Source: Neobacillus mesonae
Lineage (GTDB): Bacteria > Bacillota > Bacilli > Paenibacillales > Paenibacillaceae
Direction of reading: 5' to 3'
NCBI GenBank assembly: GCA_023715865.1
Contig: JAMBOW010000004.1
Span: forward strand, 248,001-312,000
Length of the DNA stretch: 64,000 nt
A program made the translations under genes and the position numbers. The notes beneath the pieces were generated by a model, which saw nothing but the letters and a program-made list of their open reading frames with translations, ran no database searches and was not told the DNA's origin. Positions 8,609 to 16,589 of the stretch are shown in pieces (within the stretch, counting starts at the first letter, position 1; each line of letters starts with the position of its first letter).

Positions 8609-9124
8609 ATGGAAGCTATTCTAGATCATTTGGAGCAGGGACTTCAGATTGTGTTTATTGGCTTTAATCCAAGTATCCGATCCGGAGAAACGGGACATCA
8701 CTATGCAAACCCTCGGAACAATTTCTACCGAATTCTTTATCAGGCAGGCTTAACCCCGCGTCTTTATAAAGCAGAGGAAGATCAGGATTTGCTGAAGCTC
8801 GGGTACGGGTTTACTAATATTGTAGCAAGACCAACCAAAGGCATCGAAGATATTACTAAAGAGGAGTACGCTGAAGGAAGAGAGATTCTAAGAACGAAAC
8901 TGGAAAAATACAGACCGGAGGTTGCTTGCTTCGTCGGCAAAGGCGTATATGCCCAGTATGCAAAAAGATCAAAGGCAGATTGGGGATTCCAATCACAGCC
9001 ATTCCTCAAAGGAATGCACGAGTTTGTCGCCCCTTCTTCTAGTGGATTGGTTCGCATGCCGATGACTGAAATTATTGATATATACAAGCAGCTGAGTGAA
9101 TATGTTCATAGTGAACGAATTTGA
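8609..9124 (+). CDS. Mismatch-specific uracil-DNA glycosylase (MUG/TDG family)
   Basis: A 171-residue base-excision repair enzyme that removes uracil or modified thymine from mispairs with guanine. The active-site motif 'FIGFNPSIRSGETGHHYANP' near residues 16-35 matches the G-(I/F)NPG/S block of MUG followed by the HHYanP substrate loop, and the C-terminal 'PSSSGLVR' is the intercalating loop block. The ATG has ATAAGGAG upstream. It is a single gene with its own probable promoter in the 180 bases in front. The family assignment is firm; in-cell substrate preference is not determinable. Confidence 0.9.
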   Translation: MEAILDHLEQGLQIVFIGFNPSIRSGETGHHYANPRNNFYRILYQAGLTPRLYKAEEDQDLLKLGYGFTNIVARPTKGIEDITKEEYAEGREILRTKLEKYRPEVACFVGKGVYAQYAKRSKADWGFQSQPFLKGMHEFVAPSSSGLVRMPMTEIIDIYKQLSEYVHSERI

Positions 9125-9334
9125 ATAGAGGCATCTTGCGGAGAATTAATTTTTTTGCAGGGTGTCTTTTTAAGTTGTTTGTAAGAGGGTTCTCATTAGG
9201 AGTATATAAAAGTCCGGGCAGGGCGGAAGGGATACGGGGCTTAATGTCGAAATATGGACTTGCTGGGCCATTAATCGAAGAAACCGCAAGTCGTAAGGTA
9301 CATTTGCGGTTATACTCTAGCGGAGGTGGAATAC

Positions 9335-10351
9335 ATGAAAGCGCTTTTTATTGGAGGCACCGGGACAATCAGTTCTGCAATTACTCGTCAGCTGTTGGAA
9401 AATGGATGTGAGCTGTATCTGCTCAATAGAGGGAATCGAAATGAAGCTTTTACAGCAGGAGCTACAATGCTGCAGGCGGATATTAACGATGAAGAGCAGG
9501 TCGCAAAGCTGATTGAGGATCTGCAGTTTGACGTTGTGGCTGATTTTATTGCATTTCATCCAGCACAAGTGGAACGGGATTACCGTTTATTTAAAGATAA
9601 GACCAAGCAGTATATTTTTATCAGCTCGGCTTCAGCCTATCAAACGCCTTTGTCTGATTACAGAATTACGGAAGGAACCCCACTATCTAATCCATATTGG
9701 GAGTACTCGAGGAATAAGATTGCTTGTGAGGAGTATTTGGTCAAGCAGTATCGGGACAACGGATTTCCTATCACGATCGTCAGACCAAGCCATACGTATG
9801 ATGAACGTTCCATTCCGCTGGGTGTTCACGGCAGCGGCGGTTCTTGGCAGGTTGCCAAACGAATGCTGGAGAACAAGCCTGTCATCATTCACGGGGATGG
9901 TACCTCACTATGGACCATGACACATAATCGTGACTTTGCTAAAGGGTTTATTGGACTTATGGGCAATATTCATGCCATCGGAGAATCGGTTCATATCACC
10001 TCGGATGAGTCAGTGACCTGGAATCAAATTTACGAGATTATAGCGGACAGCCTCGGTGTGAAGCTGAATGCGGTGCATGTGGCCTCCGAGTTTTTGGATG
10101 CGAGCAGCACACAGGACTTTAGAGGAAGCCTGCTGGGAGATAAAGCAAATTCCGTCGTTTTTGATAACTCCAAGCTTAAGCGGCTGGTTCCTGATTTTGT
10201 GGCGACTACCCGTCTTGATCAAGGGATTAGAGAAACCGTTCAGAATATTCTTGCGCAGCCGGAGCTTCAAAAAGAAGATAAGGAATTTGATATGTGGTGC
10301 GACAAGGTGATTCAAGCGCTTGAAGCAGCTTCAAAAATATTAGCCGAATAA
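9335..10351 (+). CDS. NAD-dependent epimerase/dehydratase family protein (extended SDR)
   Basis: A 338-residue Rossmann enzyme. The coenzyme motif is 'ALFIGGTGTISSAITRQL' at the N-terminus (a GGTGxIS variant of GxxGxxG). The catalytic SSAS-A-Y and Y-S-R-N-K segments follow ('ISSASAYQTP', then 'EYSRNKIACEEY' with the YxxxK pair), and 'TIVRPSHTYDERS' is the usual substrate-loop start. Such proteins act on nucleotide sugars or isoflavone-like compounds; the product cannot be named. The ATG at 9335 has AGCGGAGGTGG upstream. Repeat locus B follows it. Confidence 0.88.
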   Translation: MKALFIGGTGTISSAITRQLLENGCELYLLNRGNRNEAFTAGATMLQADINDEEQVAKLIEDLQFDVVADFIAFHPAQVERDYRLFKDKTKQYIFISSASAYQTPLSDYRITEGTPLSNPYWEYSRNKIACEEYLVKQYRDNGFPITIVRPSHTYDERSIPLGVHGSGGSWQVAKRMLENKPVIIHGDGTSLWTMTHNRDFAKGFIGLMGNIHAIGESVHITSDESVTWNQIYEIIADSLGVKLNAVHVASEFLDASSTQDFRGSLLGDKANSVVFDNSKLKRLVPDFVATTRLDQGIRETVQNILAQPELQKEDKEFDMWCDKVIQALEAASKILAE

Positions 10352-10388
10352 CGTTTTTCATTTCAAGTTATTATAATTCGGTTGTACA

Positions 10389-10790
10389 CTGACAAGCGAA
10401 GAGAGCGAAAGGGTACAGAGAGAAGTGAAACGTTCGTATTTGGTCTGGAGATAGAACCATAGAAATACATTCAGAAATCTCCAGACCAAGGACGATCGAA
10501 CGTACCATTCGCTATCGAAGCGGCGAAGCCAGCCTGACACACCTCATCAAAAAGGTCCGACAACTGCCACAGCAGCATCGGACCTTTTTCTATTCCATTT
10601 CCACCTTCTGTTGAAGAGAAGGGTGGCGCTTTTTCGAAAGTTGGCTGACAAGCGAAGAGAGCGAAAGGGTACAGAGAGAAGCGAAGCGTTCGTATTTGGT
10701 CTGGAGATAGAACCATAGAAATACATTCAGAAATCTCCAGACCAAGGACGATCGAACGTACCGTTCGCTAGCGAAGCGGCGAAGCCAGCC
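10389..10790. repeat. Locus B of the palindromic intergenic repeat family: two copies
   Basis: Two 146-base copies, 10389-10534 and 10645-10790, are nearly identical and in the same orientation. Each has the left flank CGTTCGTATTTGG, arms TTGGTCTGGAGAT/ATCTCCAGACCAA (13 perfect pairs) and the right flank CCAAGGACGATCGAACG. An outer CGTTCG/CGAACG pairing and, in copy 2, TTGGCTG/CAGCCAA enclose it. The flanks match loci A and C while the arm sequence is different. Between the copies lies a GGTCCGA/TCGGACC hairpin with T runs. The locus is between convergent genes. Confidence 0.9.
10549..10589. terminator. Bidirectional terminator inside repeat locus B
   Basis: AAAAAGGTCCGA pairs with TCGGACCTTTTT around an 18-base loop, with A and T runs on the two sides so that it can act in both directions between the SDR gene and the convergent isomerase operon. 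Loci A and C carry a related TCCGA hairpin. Confidence 0.8.
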
Positions 10791-10853
10791 AACACCTCAG
10801 CTAACTCCTCAGCCAACTCCCTCTCATCCATCTCAGCCACTCTTATCATCAAC

Positions 10854-11735
10854 TCAATATCCCCGATACTTCTTAATAAACTGAACCGCCTTCCGTATAT
10901 CCTCCTCAGGGGTTGCTCCAACCTCACGCTCAATAGTCAGATAGCCCTTGTAGCCGATCTCCTGCAGGGCGGCAAAATAGGCATCAAAATCCACCTGTCC
11001 TTCGCCCAGCGGAACTTCTAGAAAGGCTGCGCCAGAAGCGGCCATCTCCGCAATTTTTTCATGCGTCATGCCGTCATAACCAAGAAATCCGTAAACTTCT
11101 TTGGGATCGATCGGACGAGTTTGTTTGCCGTCTTTCACATGGGTATGAACGATGTAATCCTTGAGAAGCTTTACACCTTCCACTGGATCATCGCCCGTGA
11201 CCATCACCATGTTGGCAGGATCGAAATTGACGGAGACGCCGTTCGTACTAAGGGAATCAAGGAAGCTCTTCAGATGTGCAGCGCGTTCCGGTCCTGTCTC
11301 AATCGCGAAATAGGCATTCATGCTTTTGGCATAGACACCCAGCTCTTCGCAGGCTTCCTGCATGGCAGAGTAGATGGAGCTGTTCGCGTCATCGGGGACT
11401 ATGCCGATATGGGTAGTGACAACATCTGTTCCCAGCTCCACAGCAAGATCCAAGATACGCTTTGACTTTTCAATCTTCTCCCGGTTAGCCGCTGCATCCT
11501 GAAAACCGTGACCTCCTAAATCTCCGCAGAGGGCAGAAATCTCGAGACCTAGATCAGCAATATAGCTCTTCAGCTCCTTGCGGCTGGTGCTCGTTAGATT
11601 CTCAGGAGCCATTTCTCCGGATACTGCATAAATTTGAACGCCTTCGGCGCCGACCTCCTTGGCTTTGAGCAGGCCGCCCTTAAGGCCGGATTGAAAACTG
11701 TCGGATATGACTCCGATTTTATTGGTAAAAGACAT
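10854..11735 (-). CDS. Sugar phosphate isomerase/epimerase family protein (TIM barrel)
   Basis: A 293-residue xylose-isomerase-like TIM barrel. Metal-site and substrate segments are visible: 'GAEGVQIYAVSGE', 'VVTTHIGIVPDD', 'YFAIETGPE' (catalytic Glu), 'VNFDPANMVM', 'IVHTHVKDG' and 'FLEVPLGEGQVDF'. The start at 11735 follows a strong AAGGAGG. It is the last of three same-strand genes with a second such isomerase and a Gfo/Idh/MocA dehydrogenase, a combination typical of inositol, keto-inositol or unusual sugar catabolism; the exact substrate is not predictable. Repeat locus B lies just downstream and the stop codon is within 65 bases of its second copy. Confidence 0.88.
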   Translation of the reverse strand: MSFTNKIGVISDSFQSGLKGGLLKAKEVGAEGVQIYAVSGEMAPENLTSTSRKELKSYIADLGLEISALCGDLGGHGFQDAAANREKIEKSKRILDLAVELGTDVVTTHIGIVPDDANSSIYSAMQEACEELGVYAKSMNAYFAIETGPERAAHLKSFLDSLSTNGVSVNFDPANMVMVTGDDPVEGVKLLKDYIVHTHVKDGKQTRPIDPKEVYGFLGYDGMTHEKIAEMAASGAAFLEVPLGEGQVDFDAYFAALQEIGYKGYLTIEREVGATPEEDIRKAVQFIKKYRGY

Positions 11736-11783
11736 GTGTGGTGCCTCCTTATCCAAATTCGTTAAGATTCAGGTGCTTGAGTG

Positions 11784-12641
11784 TTACGCTTCCTCCCAAA
11801 ACCTTTTTACGTTGGCGAGTCCGACCCGAGCACCCAGCTCGCAGTCCTCTAGGCCTTCGAATTCGAGACTCAGGTACCCGTCATACCCAGAGGATTTAAT
11901 GAGCTGAATGATTTCACGGATCGGAATATCCCCTTGTCCGGCGATGGCACCGCGCAAGTATTGGCCGGCGGTTGTCGTAAAGAAGCCTTCGCCCGGATGC
12001 TGTCCCGCAGGGCGGATATAGAAATCTTTGATATGAATGATGGATGCATAAGGCAGATTGTTCTTCACCGCGGCGATCGGCTGCTCATCAGCACAAAGGA
12101 AGTTGCCGACATCCAGCGTCGTTTTGAAATTGGGAAGCCCTACTGCATGGATCAGTGCTTGCACACGGTCGCTTTGCTGAATAAAAAATCCGTGATTTTC
12201 CACACTGGTTGTGATTTCGTACTGAGAAGCATATTCCGCAATTCGGCGGCAGGCTGTCGCAAGCTTCTCCAGATTGGCATTGAAATTCGCAATGGATACA
12301 TCAGGAGAAGAGGCAACATCATGACGCATCAGCTTAACGCCGAGGCGGCTGGCGATATCCACTTCTTTTTGTACTCTGATAATTTCCTGCTCGTAAGCAT
12401 CATCATCACTGACTAGAAAATTGGCGCTGATGGCGTAATTAGATATCTCAAGTCCTCGCTCAGCAGCTTTAGAGACAATGGTGTCGATAAGCTCCGGCTG
12501 CTCACTCAAGTTGTAGCCGAGCGGTACAATTTCAATATGTTCTCCGCCATGATCGGCTGTGTAGTCGATGACGTCCGAAACCGTCATTTTTCCGCTCTGC
12601 AGTGCCTGATACAGACTATATGTGCTCAGACCAAGCTTCAT
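11784..12641 (-). CDS. Sugar phosphate isomerase/epimerase family protein (TIM barrel)
   Basis: A 285-residue TIM-barrel isomerase, only distantly like its downstream neighbour. Recognisable blocks are 'VKLMRHDVAS', 'ITTSVENHGFFIQ' (acidic metal ligand), 'KTTLDVGNFLC', 'IIHIKDFYI' and 'YLSLEFEGLEDCE'. The start ATG overlaps the TGA of the upstream dehydrogenase in an ATGA arrangement (12638-12641), so the two are translationally coupled. A longer frame to 12752 exists but overlaps the dehydrogenase. Two isomerases plus an oxidoreductase point to successive dehydrogenation and isomerisation of one carbohydrate (inference). Confidence 0.88.
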   Translation of the reverse strand: MKLGLSTYSLYQALQSGKMTVSDVIDYTADHGGEHIEIVPLGYNLSEQPELIDTIVSKAAERGLEISNYAISANFLVSDDDAYEQEIIRVQKEVDIASRLGVKLMRHDVASSPDVSIANFNANLEKLATACRRIAEYASQYEITTSVENHGFFIQQSDRVQALIHAVGLPNFKTTLDVGNFLCADEQPIAAVKNNLPYASIIHIKDFYIRPAGQHPGEGFFTTTAGQYLRGAIAGQGDIPIREIIQLIKSSGYDGYLSLEFEGLEDCELGARVGLANVKRFWEEA

Positions 12642-13696
12642 AGATACACTTCCTTCCCGGTGCTGGCAGATTCGTAGATGCCGCGAAGAATCTTCATAAT
12701 TTCTACTCCATCCTCGACAGGACTGATCGGCTGTTTGCCTGTCTGTACACATTCCACAAAATGATCAATCTCACTTTGGAAAGCTTTTTCAAATTGGAAG
12801 CCCTTGCTGTCAGTCTGAGGTTTGATGTTCAAAATAGTATCGTGCTTCTCGGTAACAATGACCACTTCTGGATCAATCTCAAAACCGCCCTTGTCGCCGT
12901 AAAGCTTGACGACGCCTTCATTTTCTTTGGCGTGCAGGGTAAAGCTGACATCTACAAGCAGGGTGGCGCCATTCTCAAAACGAATCAGCGCATTTGCCAA
13001 ATCCTCCACGTCATTGCTTTCCGCGCTGTAATCCGCAGCTTTGTAGGAAGATAGATTTTTAATATTTGAACGATTGCCTAATTTGCGATAGGTGTTGCCG
13101 CTGACGGATTTTACTTTTGGTCTGCCCATCATATACCAGCAGAGGTCGATGACATGAACGCCGATATCTATAAGTGGTCCGCCGCCGGAGCGTCTGGAGT
13201 CCGCAAACCAGCCCCCGGGATTACCGAGTCTCCGGATATATGAAGCTTTGGCATAATAGATTTCTCCGAATTCCCCGTTATCTACAAAAGACCGCAGCAT
13301 CTGTGCATTGGGATCGTATCTACGCACAAATCCCACTTGCAGGATTTTCCCTGATTCTTTAACTGCTTGCTCTATTTTATAAGCCTCTTCAACGGTACGG
13401 CAGAGGGGCTTTTCTACGAGAACATGCTTGCCTGCATGAAGAGCGGCGATACTGATCTCGGCATGGGTATCATTCCAGGTACAGATGCTGACAGCGTCAA
13501 TTTCCTCATTGGCAAGGAGCTCTTTATAGTCGCTGTACGCGTGAGGAGCCCCGTACTCCTCTGCAGTTTTTTTAGCTCTTTCCAAATTCATATCACAGAC
13601 AGCAACCAGTGTTACGTTCGGATTGTTCTTATAAGGAGTCAAGTGATACTGAGAGATACTGCCTGCGCCAATAACGCCAACTTTGAGTGTGCTCAT
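12638..13696 (-). CDS. Gfo/Idh/MocA family oxidoreductase
   Basis: A 352-residue NAD(P)-dependent sugar or inositol dehydrogenase. The Rossmann motif is 'VGVIGAGSISQYHL' at the N-terminus, the family's 'HVLVEKPLCRTVEEA' carries the catalytic-site EKP, and 'GGPLIDIGVHVIDLCWYMMG' has the D-x-G-x-H motif with the catalytic His. It is first in the three-gene minus-strand unit and divergent from an AraC regulator. The start at 13696 has GAAGGGAG 13 bases upstream, a rather long spacing; a longer frame to 13798 has no better site. Confidence 0.9.
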   Translation of the reverse strand: MSTLKVGVIGAGSISQYHLTPYKNNPNVTLVAVCDMNLERAKKTAEEYGAPHAYSDYKELLANEEIDAVSICTWNDTHAEISIAALHAGKHVLVEKPLCRTVEEAYKIEQAVKESGKILQVGFVRRYDPNAQMLRSFVDNGEFGEIYYAKASYIRRLGNPGGWFADSRRSGGGPLIDIGVHVIDLCWYMMGRPKVKSVSGNTYRKLGNRSNIKNLSSYKAADYSAESNDVEDLANALIRFENGATLLVDVSFTLHAKENEGVVKLYGDKGGFEIDPEVVIVTEKHDTILNIKPQTDSKGFQFEKAFQSEIDHFVECVQTGKQPISPVEDGVEIMKILRGIYESASTGKEVYL

Positions 13697-13909
13697 ATGT
13701 AATTTCGTGCTCCCTTCGTGGTCTGTATTAGGATATACTGGATAGAAAGAACCGCTTATACACGTTACGTAAGCGCAACTGAGGTATTCGCTGTTCACTT
13801 TTCTTTCATTCTATCTGGATTTACAACTATTGTATTTTGGCCCTTATTAGAAAGCCATGCAGACGGGTGCTGATTATTTGAACAAATGTGCGGTTAATGG
13901 AGGGGTGAC

Positions 13910-14791
13910 ATGTTTAGAAATGCCGCTTTGAGGGAACCTATGGATATGCCGGATCCTCATTTTCCTATTAAGCTTCATTACTGTGAATACACGGAAAAGG
14001 GCCAGACGTTATTTAATCCCCATTTTCACGAGCATATGGAAATTTTGTATTTTGTGCAGGGAGAAGCCATGATTGAATGCAACTCTCAGGCTGCGCATGC
14101 GAAAGCGGGAGACCTTATCATTCTAAACAGCAATGACCTTCATCATGGTATCAACATTTCTGGACATCTGAAGTACAACGCACTTATTGCGGATTTTTCC
14201 CTGCTGCAAAGTCCGACACCGGATGCCGTGGAGACTAAATTTATTACACCGATGACGCAAAATAATGTCATGTTCATCAATCACATTTCGGATGATCTGG
14301 AGCTGCGAAGTGCATTTGAACTGATCAAGCAGGAGTTCCGTAATCGCGAACTTGGATATGAGCTTGCGATTAAATCGAGCATGTACCAAATGCTGACGAT
14401 ATTGTTCCGCAAATATATTGCTGAATATATGCCGCTTTCTGTATTTAACAGCCGTACGAAAAATTTGACGCGGTTCGCGCCGGTATTCAAGTACATAGAA
14501 GAGCATTATCTCGAGGAGCTGTCTGTTGAACAGCTGGCTCGGATGGTCGGGTTATCCAGATTTCACTTTAGCCGCCTGTTCAGCGATCTGACGAATAAGA
14601 CGGTTACCGATTATATTAATCAATTTCGGATTAACAAATCGGAGTATCTTCTCCGGAATACGGAGATGACAATATCCGAAGTTGCTCTTGCAGCGGGCTA
14701 TAATGATATCTCCTACTTCAGCAGAACATTTAAAAAATATAAGCAGGTTCCGCCCTCGAGTATTAGGGGTTCCTTAAAAACGAATAAATAG
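13910..14791 (+). CDS. AraC-family regulator of the adjacent sugar operon
   Basis: A 293-residue regulator with an N-terminal cupin (residues about 20-100, containing 'FNPHFHEHMEILYFVQGE' and 'AKAGDLIILNSNDLHHGI') and a C-terminal double helix-turn-helix ('EELSVEQLARMVGLSRFHFS' and 'MTISEVALAAGYNDISYFS'). The start has GGAGGGGTGAC. It is divergent from the dehydrogenase/isomerase operon with a 213-base gap, so it is the likely ligand-responsive activator of those genes (inference from position). Confidence 0.9.
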   Translation: MFRNAALREPMDMPDPHFPIKLHYCEYTEKGQTLFNPHFHEHMEILYFVQGEAMIECNSQAAHAKAGDLIILNSNDLHHGINISGHLKYNALIADFSLLQSPTPDAVETKFITPMTQNNVMFINHISDDLELRSAFELIKQEFRNRELGYELAIKSSMYQMLTILFRKYIAEYMPLSVFNSRTKNLTRFAPVFKYIEEHYLEELSVEQLARMVGLSRFHFSRLFSDLTNKTVTDYINQFRINKSEYLLRNTEMTISEVALAAGYNDISYFSRTFKKYKQVPPSSIRGSLKTNK

Positions 14792-14844
14792 TCAACCATT
14801 TGCCTTTATAGTTCGTGAATAACTGTGAACAAATCGTTAATTCG

Positions 14845-14873
14845 TTGACAATACATGTTATATTTATTAAAAT
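14845..14873 (+). promoter_or_regulatory. Sigma-A promoter of the NCS2 permease leader
   Basis: A perfect TTGACA at 14845-14850 and TAAAAT at 14868-14873 are separated by 17 bases. Transcription would start near 14880 and produce a leader of about 180 nucleotides before the permease start codon at 15061. Confidence 0.75.
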
Positions 14874-14879
14874 ACGAAA

Positions 14880-15012
14880 TGGACATCAGGTTAAAAACAC
14901 AAATGAGTATCCTTATTGTTGGTTTTGAGGCTTGTAAATTAGAGCTGTTAAATCCTAATGACGAATATAGGAGCGAGAATATTACAATCCTATATGAAGA
15001 TTAGGATTTTTT
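14880..15012 (+). promoter_or_regulatory. Leader with terminator hairpin (candidate attenuator), aptamer class not recognised
   Basis: The transcribed leader ends in a nested hairpin: outer AATCCTAAT (14951-14959) with ATTAGGATT (15000-15008), inner TATAGGA (14966-14972) with TCCTATA (14988-14994), then six T residues. The hairpin ends 48 bases before the permease start, so in a transcript begun at the promoter at 14845 it would terminate before the gene unless an alternative structure forms. The sequence lacks the conserved core blocks of the purine riboswitch that normally precedes this permease in Bacillus, and I could not match another class. It could alternatively only terminate read-through from the AraC gene. 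Confidence 0.5.
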
Positions 15013-15060
15013 GTTTTTATCACTGAAAGCACAATTTGAAAGTTGGAGGCTGGCTTTACC

Positions 15061-16359
15061 ATGGACAATTGGTTCAAACTAAAAGAAAGAGGCACAAGCG
15101 TTTCCACAGAAATCATCGCCGGGATCACGACGTTTTTTACAATGGTATACATAGTTATCGTAAACCCGGGAATCCTCAGCAGTACGGGGATGGATTTTAA
15201 TGGTGTGTTCATAGCTACGGTGCTGGCTAGTATTGTGGCAACACTCATTATGGGACTGTGGTCTAATTATCCGATTGTACTGGCGCCAGGTATGGGGCTG
15301 AATGCATTTTTTGCATATAGTGTGGTTGCCGGATACGGCGTGTCTTGGCAAGTTGCCCTTGGAGCGGTATTTATTGCGGGGATCTTATTTATTGTTCTAT
15401 CCCTGACATCCTTTCGTTATATGCTGCTTGATGCAATACCGGCAAGCCTTAAGCATGCGATAACAGCAGGGATTGGCTTGTTTATTACAACGGTAGGTCT
15501 GCAAAATGCCGGAGTGATCGTCGCTTCGGAATCCAATCTGATTACAATCGGAAACTTGGCCGAGCCGATGACTTACCTAACCATTATCGGTTTGATCATT
15601 ACTGTAGCGCTTATGGCGTACAACGTAAAAGGTTATCTGTTCATCGGAATGGTGATTACAGCGATTCTCGCCTGGATCATGGGACTGTTCCAAATGCCGG
15701 AATCTATCGTATCCATGCCGGAGGGTCTTACATCTACGGCTTTCCAACTGGATCTGGCAGGCGTATTCTCTAACGGTTTATATACGATCATTTTCACGTT
15801 TCTGCTGATCACCCTGTTTGATACAACAGGAACGATGCTTGGCGTAGCTGAACAGGCTGGCCTTCTCAAAGACGGCAAATTCCCGCGCTCGCGTGGTGCG
15901 CTGCTGGCAGATGCTGTGGGTACTACTTCCGGTGCTCTTCTTGGAACGAGTCCAACATCGGCATATATTGAGTCCAGCACAGGGGTGGCTGCAGGCGGAA
16001 GAACAGGACTGACAGCAGTAACAGTAAGTGTACTGCTTGCTCTTACGTTGTTCTTTACACCTATCGTGAGCGTGATCTCAGGCATTCCGGCGATCACTTC
16101 TCCGGCCCTGATCATTGTCGGATTCTTTATGATCAATGTCATCAGCAAAATCAAATGGACAGATCTTGAAGAAGCATTTCCTGCATTTCTGATCATTATT
16201 CTTACTCCGCTGACGCATAGCATTGCAACTGGAATCGGGGTAGGGTTTATCTTCTATCCTGTGCTTAAACTCCTGCGGGGTAAAGGTAAGGATGTACATC
16301 CGATATTCTACATTTTTGCAGTATTGTTCTTCATCCAGCTCGTCTTCCTGGATCACTAA
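15061..16359 (+). CDS. NCS2-type purine permease (PbuG/PbuO-like, AzgA family)
   Basis: A 432-residue transporter with about 13 helices that imports hypoxanthine, guanine or adenine by proton symport. Family blocks are 'GITTFFTMVYIVIVNPGILS' at residues about 25-45, 'VLAPGMGLNAFFAYSVV' (substrate site), 'LFDTTGTMLGVAEQAGLL' and 'LGTSPTSAYIESSTGVAAGG'. The start at 15061 follows GTTGGAGG with an 11-base spacing; a TTG six codons upstream is less likely. It has its own promoter, an attenuator-like leader and a terminator. Which purine is carried is not decidable. Confidence 0.92.
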   Translation: MDNWFKLKERGTSVSTEIIAGITTFFTMVYIVIVNPGILSSTGMDFNGVFIATVLASIVATLIMGLWSNYPIVLAPGMGLNAFFAYSVVAGYGVSWQVALGAVFIAGILFIVLSLTSFRYMLLDAIPASLKHAITAGIGLFITTVGLQNAGVIVASESNLITIGNLAEPMTYLTIIGLIITVALMAYNVKGYLFIGMVITAILAWIMGLFQMPESIVSMPEGLTSTAFQLDLAGVFSNGLYTIIFTFLLITLFDTTGTMLGVAEQAGLLKDGKFPRSRGALLADAVGTTSGALLGTSPTSAYIESSTGVAAGGRTGLTAVTVSVLLALTLFFTPIVSVISGIPAITSPALIIVGFFMINVISKIKWTDLEEAFPAFLIIILTPLTHSIATGIGVGFIFYPVLKLLRGKGKDVHPIFYIFAVLFFIQLVFLDH

Positions 16360-16377
16360 GCATCAGTCAATATAGTA

Positions 16378-16408
16378 GAGTCGCCTATACAAGGCGGCTC
16401 TTTTTTTA
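16378..16408 (+). terminator. Terminator of the purine permease
   Basis: GAGTCGCC pairs with GGCGGCTC (one G-U) around a seven-base loop, followed by TTTTTTT. Confidence 0.9.
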
Positions 16409-16510
16409 TATTTAAATATAGACATATCCAGTTAAATATCTAATTTTTATATGAATAAGTGAAGAATTAACAGGGTATGACTAGATGGGAAATTATGATA
16501 ACTTATTAAC

Positions 16511-16524
16511 CGAAAGCGCTTTCA
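16511..16524 (+). promoter_or_regulatory. CcpA catabolite-responsive element (cre) upstream of the cellulase
   Basis: CGAAAGCGCTTTCA differs by one base from the TGAAAGCGCTTTCA cre palindrome. It lies 66 bases before the cellulase start and downstream of where a promoter would be, so binding of CcpA would block transcription when preferred sugars are present. The regulator's action is inferred from known Bacillus CcpA sites. Confidence 0.75.
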
Positions 16525-16589
16525 GAAAGACGGGAGTGTCAACTATCATTTTTAGCTTCAGTCACTTACTTTATTAAGGAGAGATGCAA

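Noticed and set aside
9121..9334. Plus-strand frame between the MUG glycosylase and the SDR gene
   Set aside because: No ribosome binding site and it runs into the SDR gene out of frame.
10358..10933. Minus-strand frames in locus B sharing the end 'ANGTFDRPWSGDF'
   Set aside because: The shared peptide is only the translation of the duplicated repeat; one frame runs into the isomerase gene in a different frame.
14880..15012. Purine riboswitch before the NCS2 permease
   Set aside because: The conserved aptamer blocks are not found; only promoter and terminator hairpin are supported.
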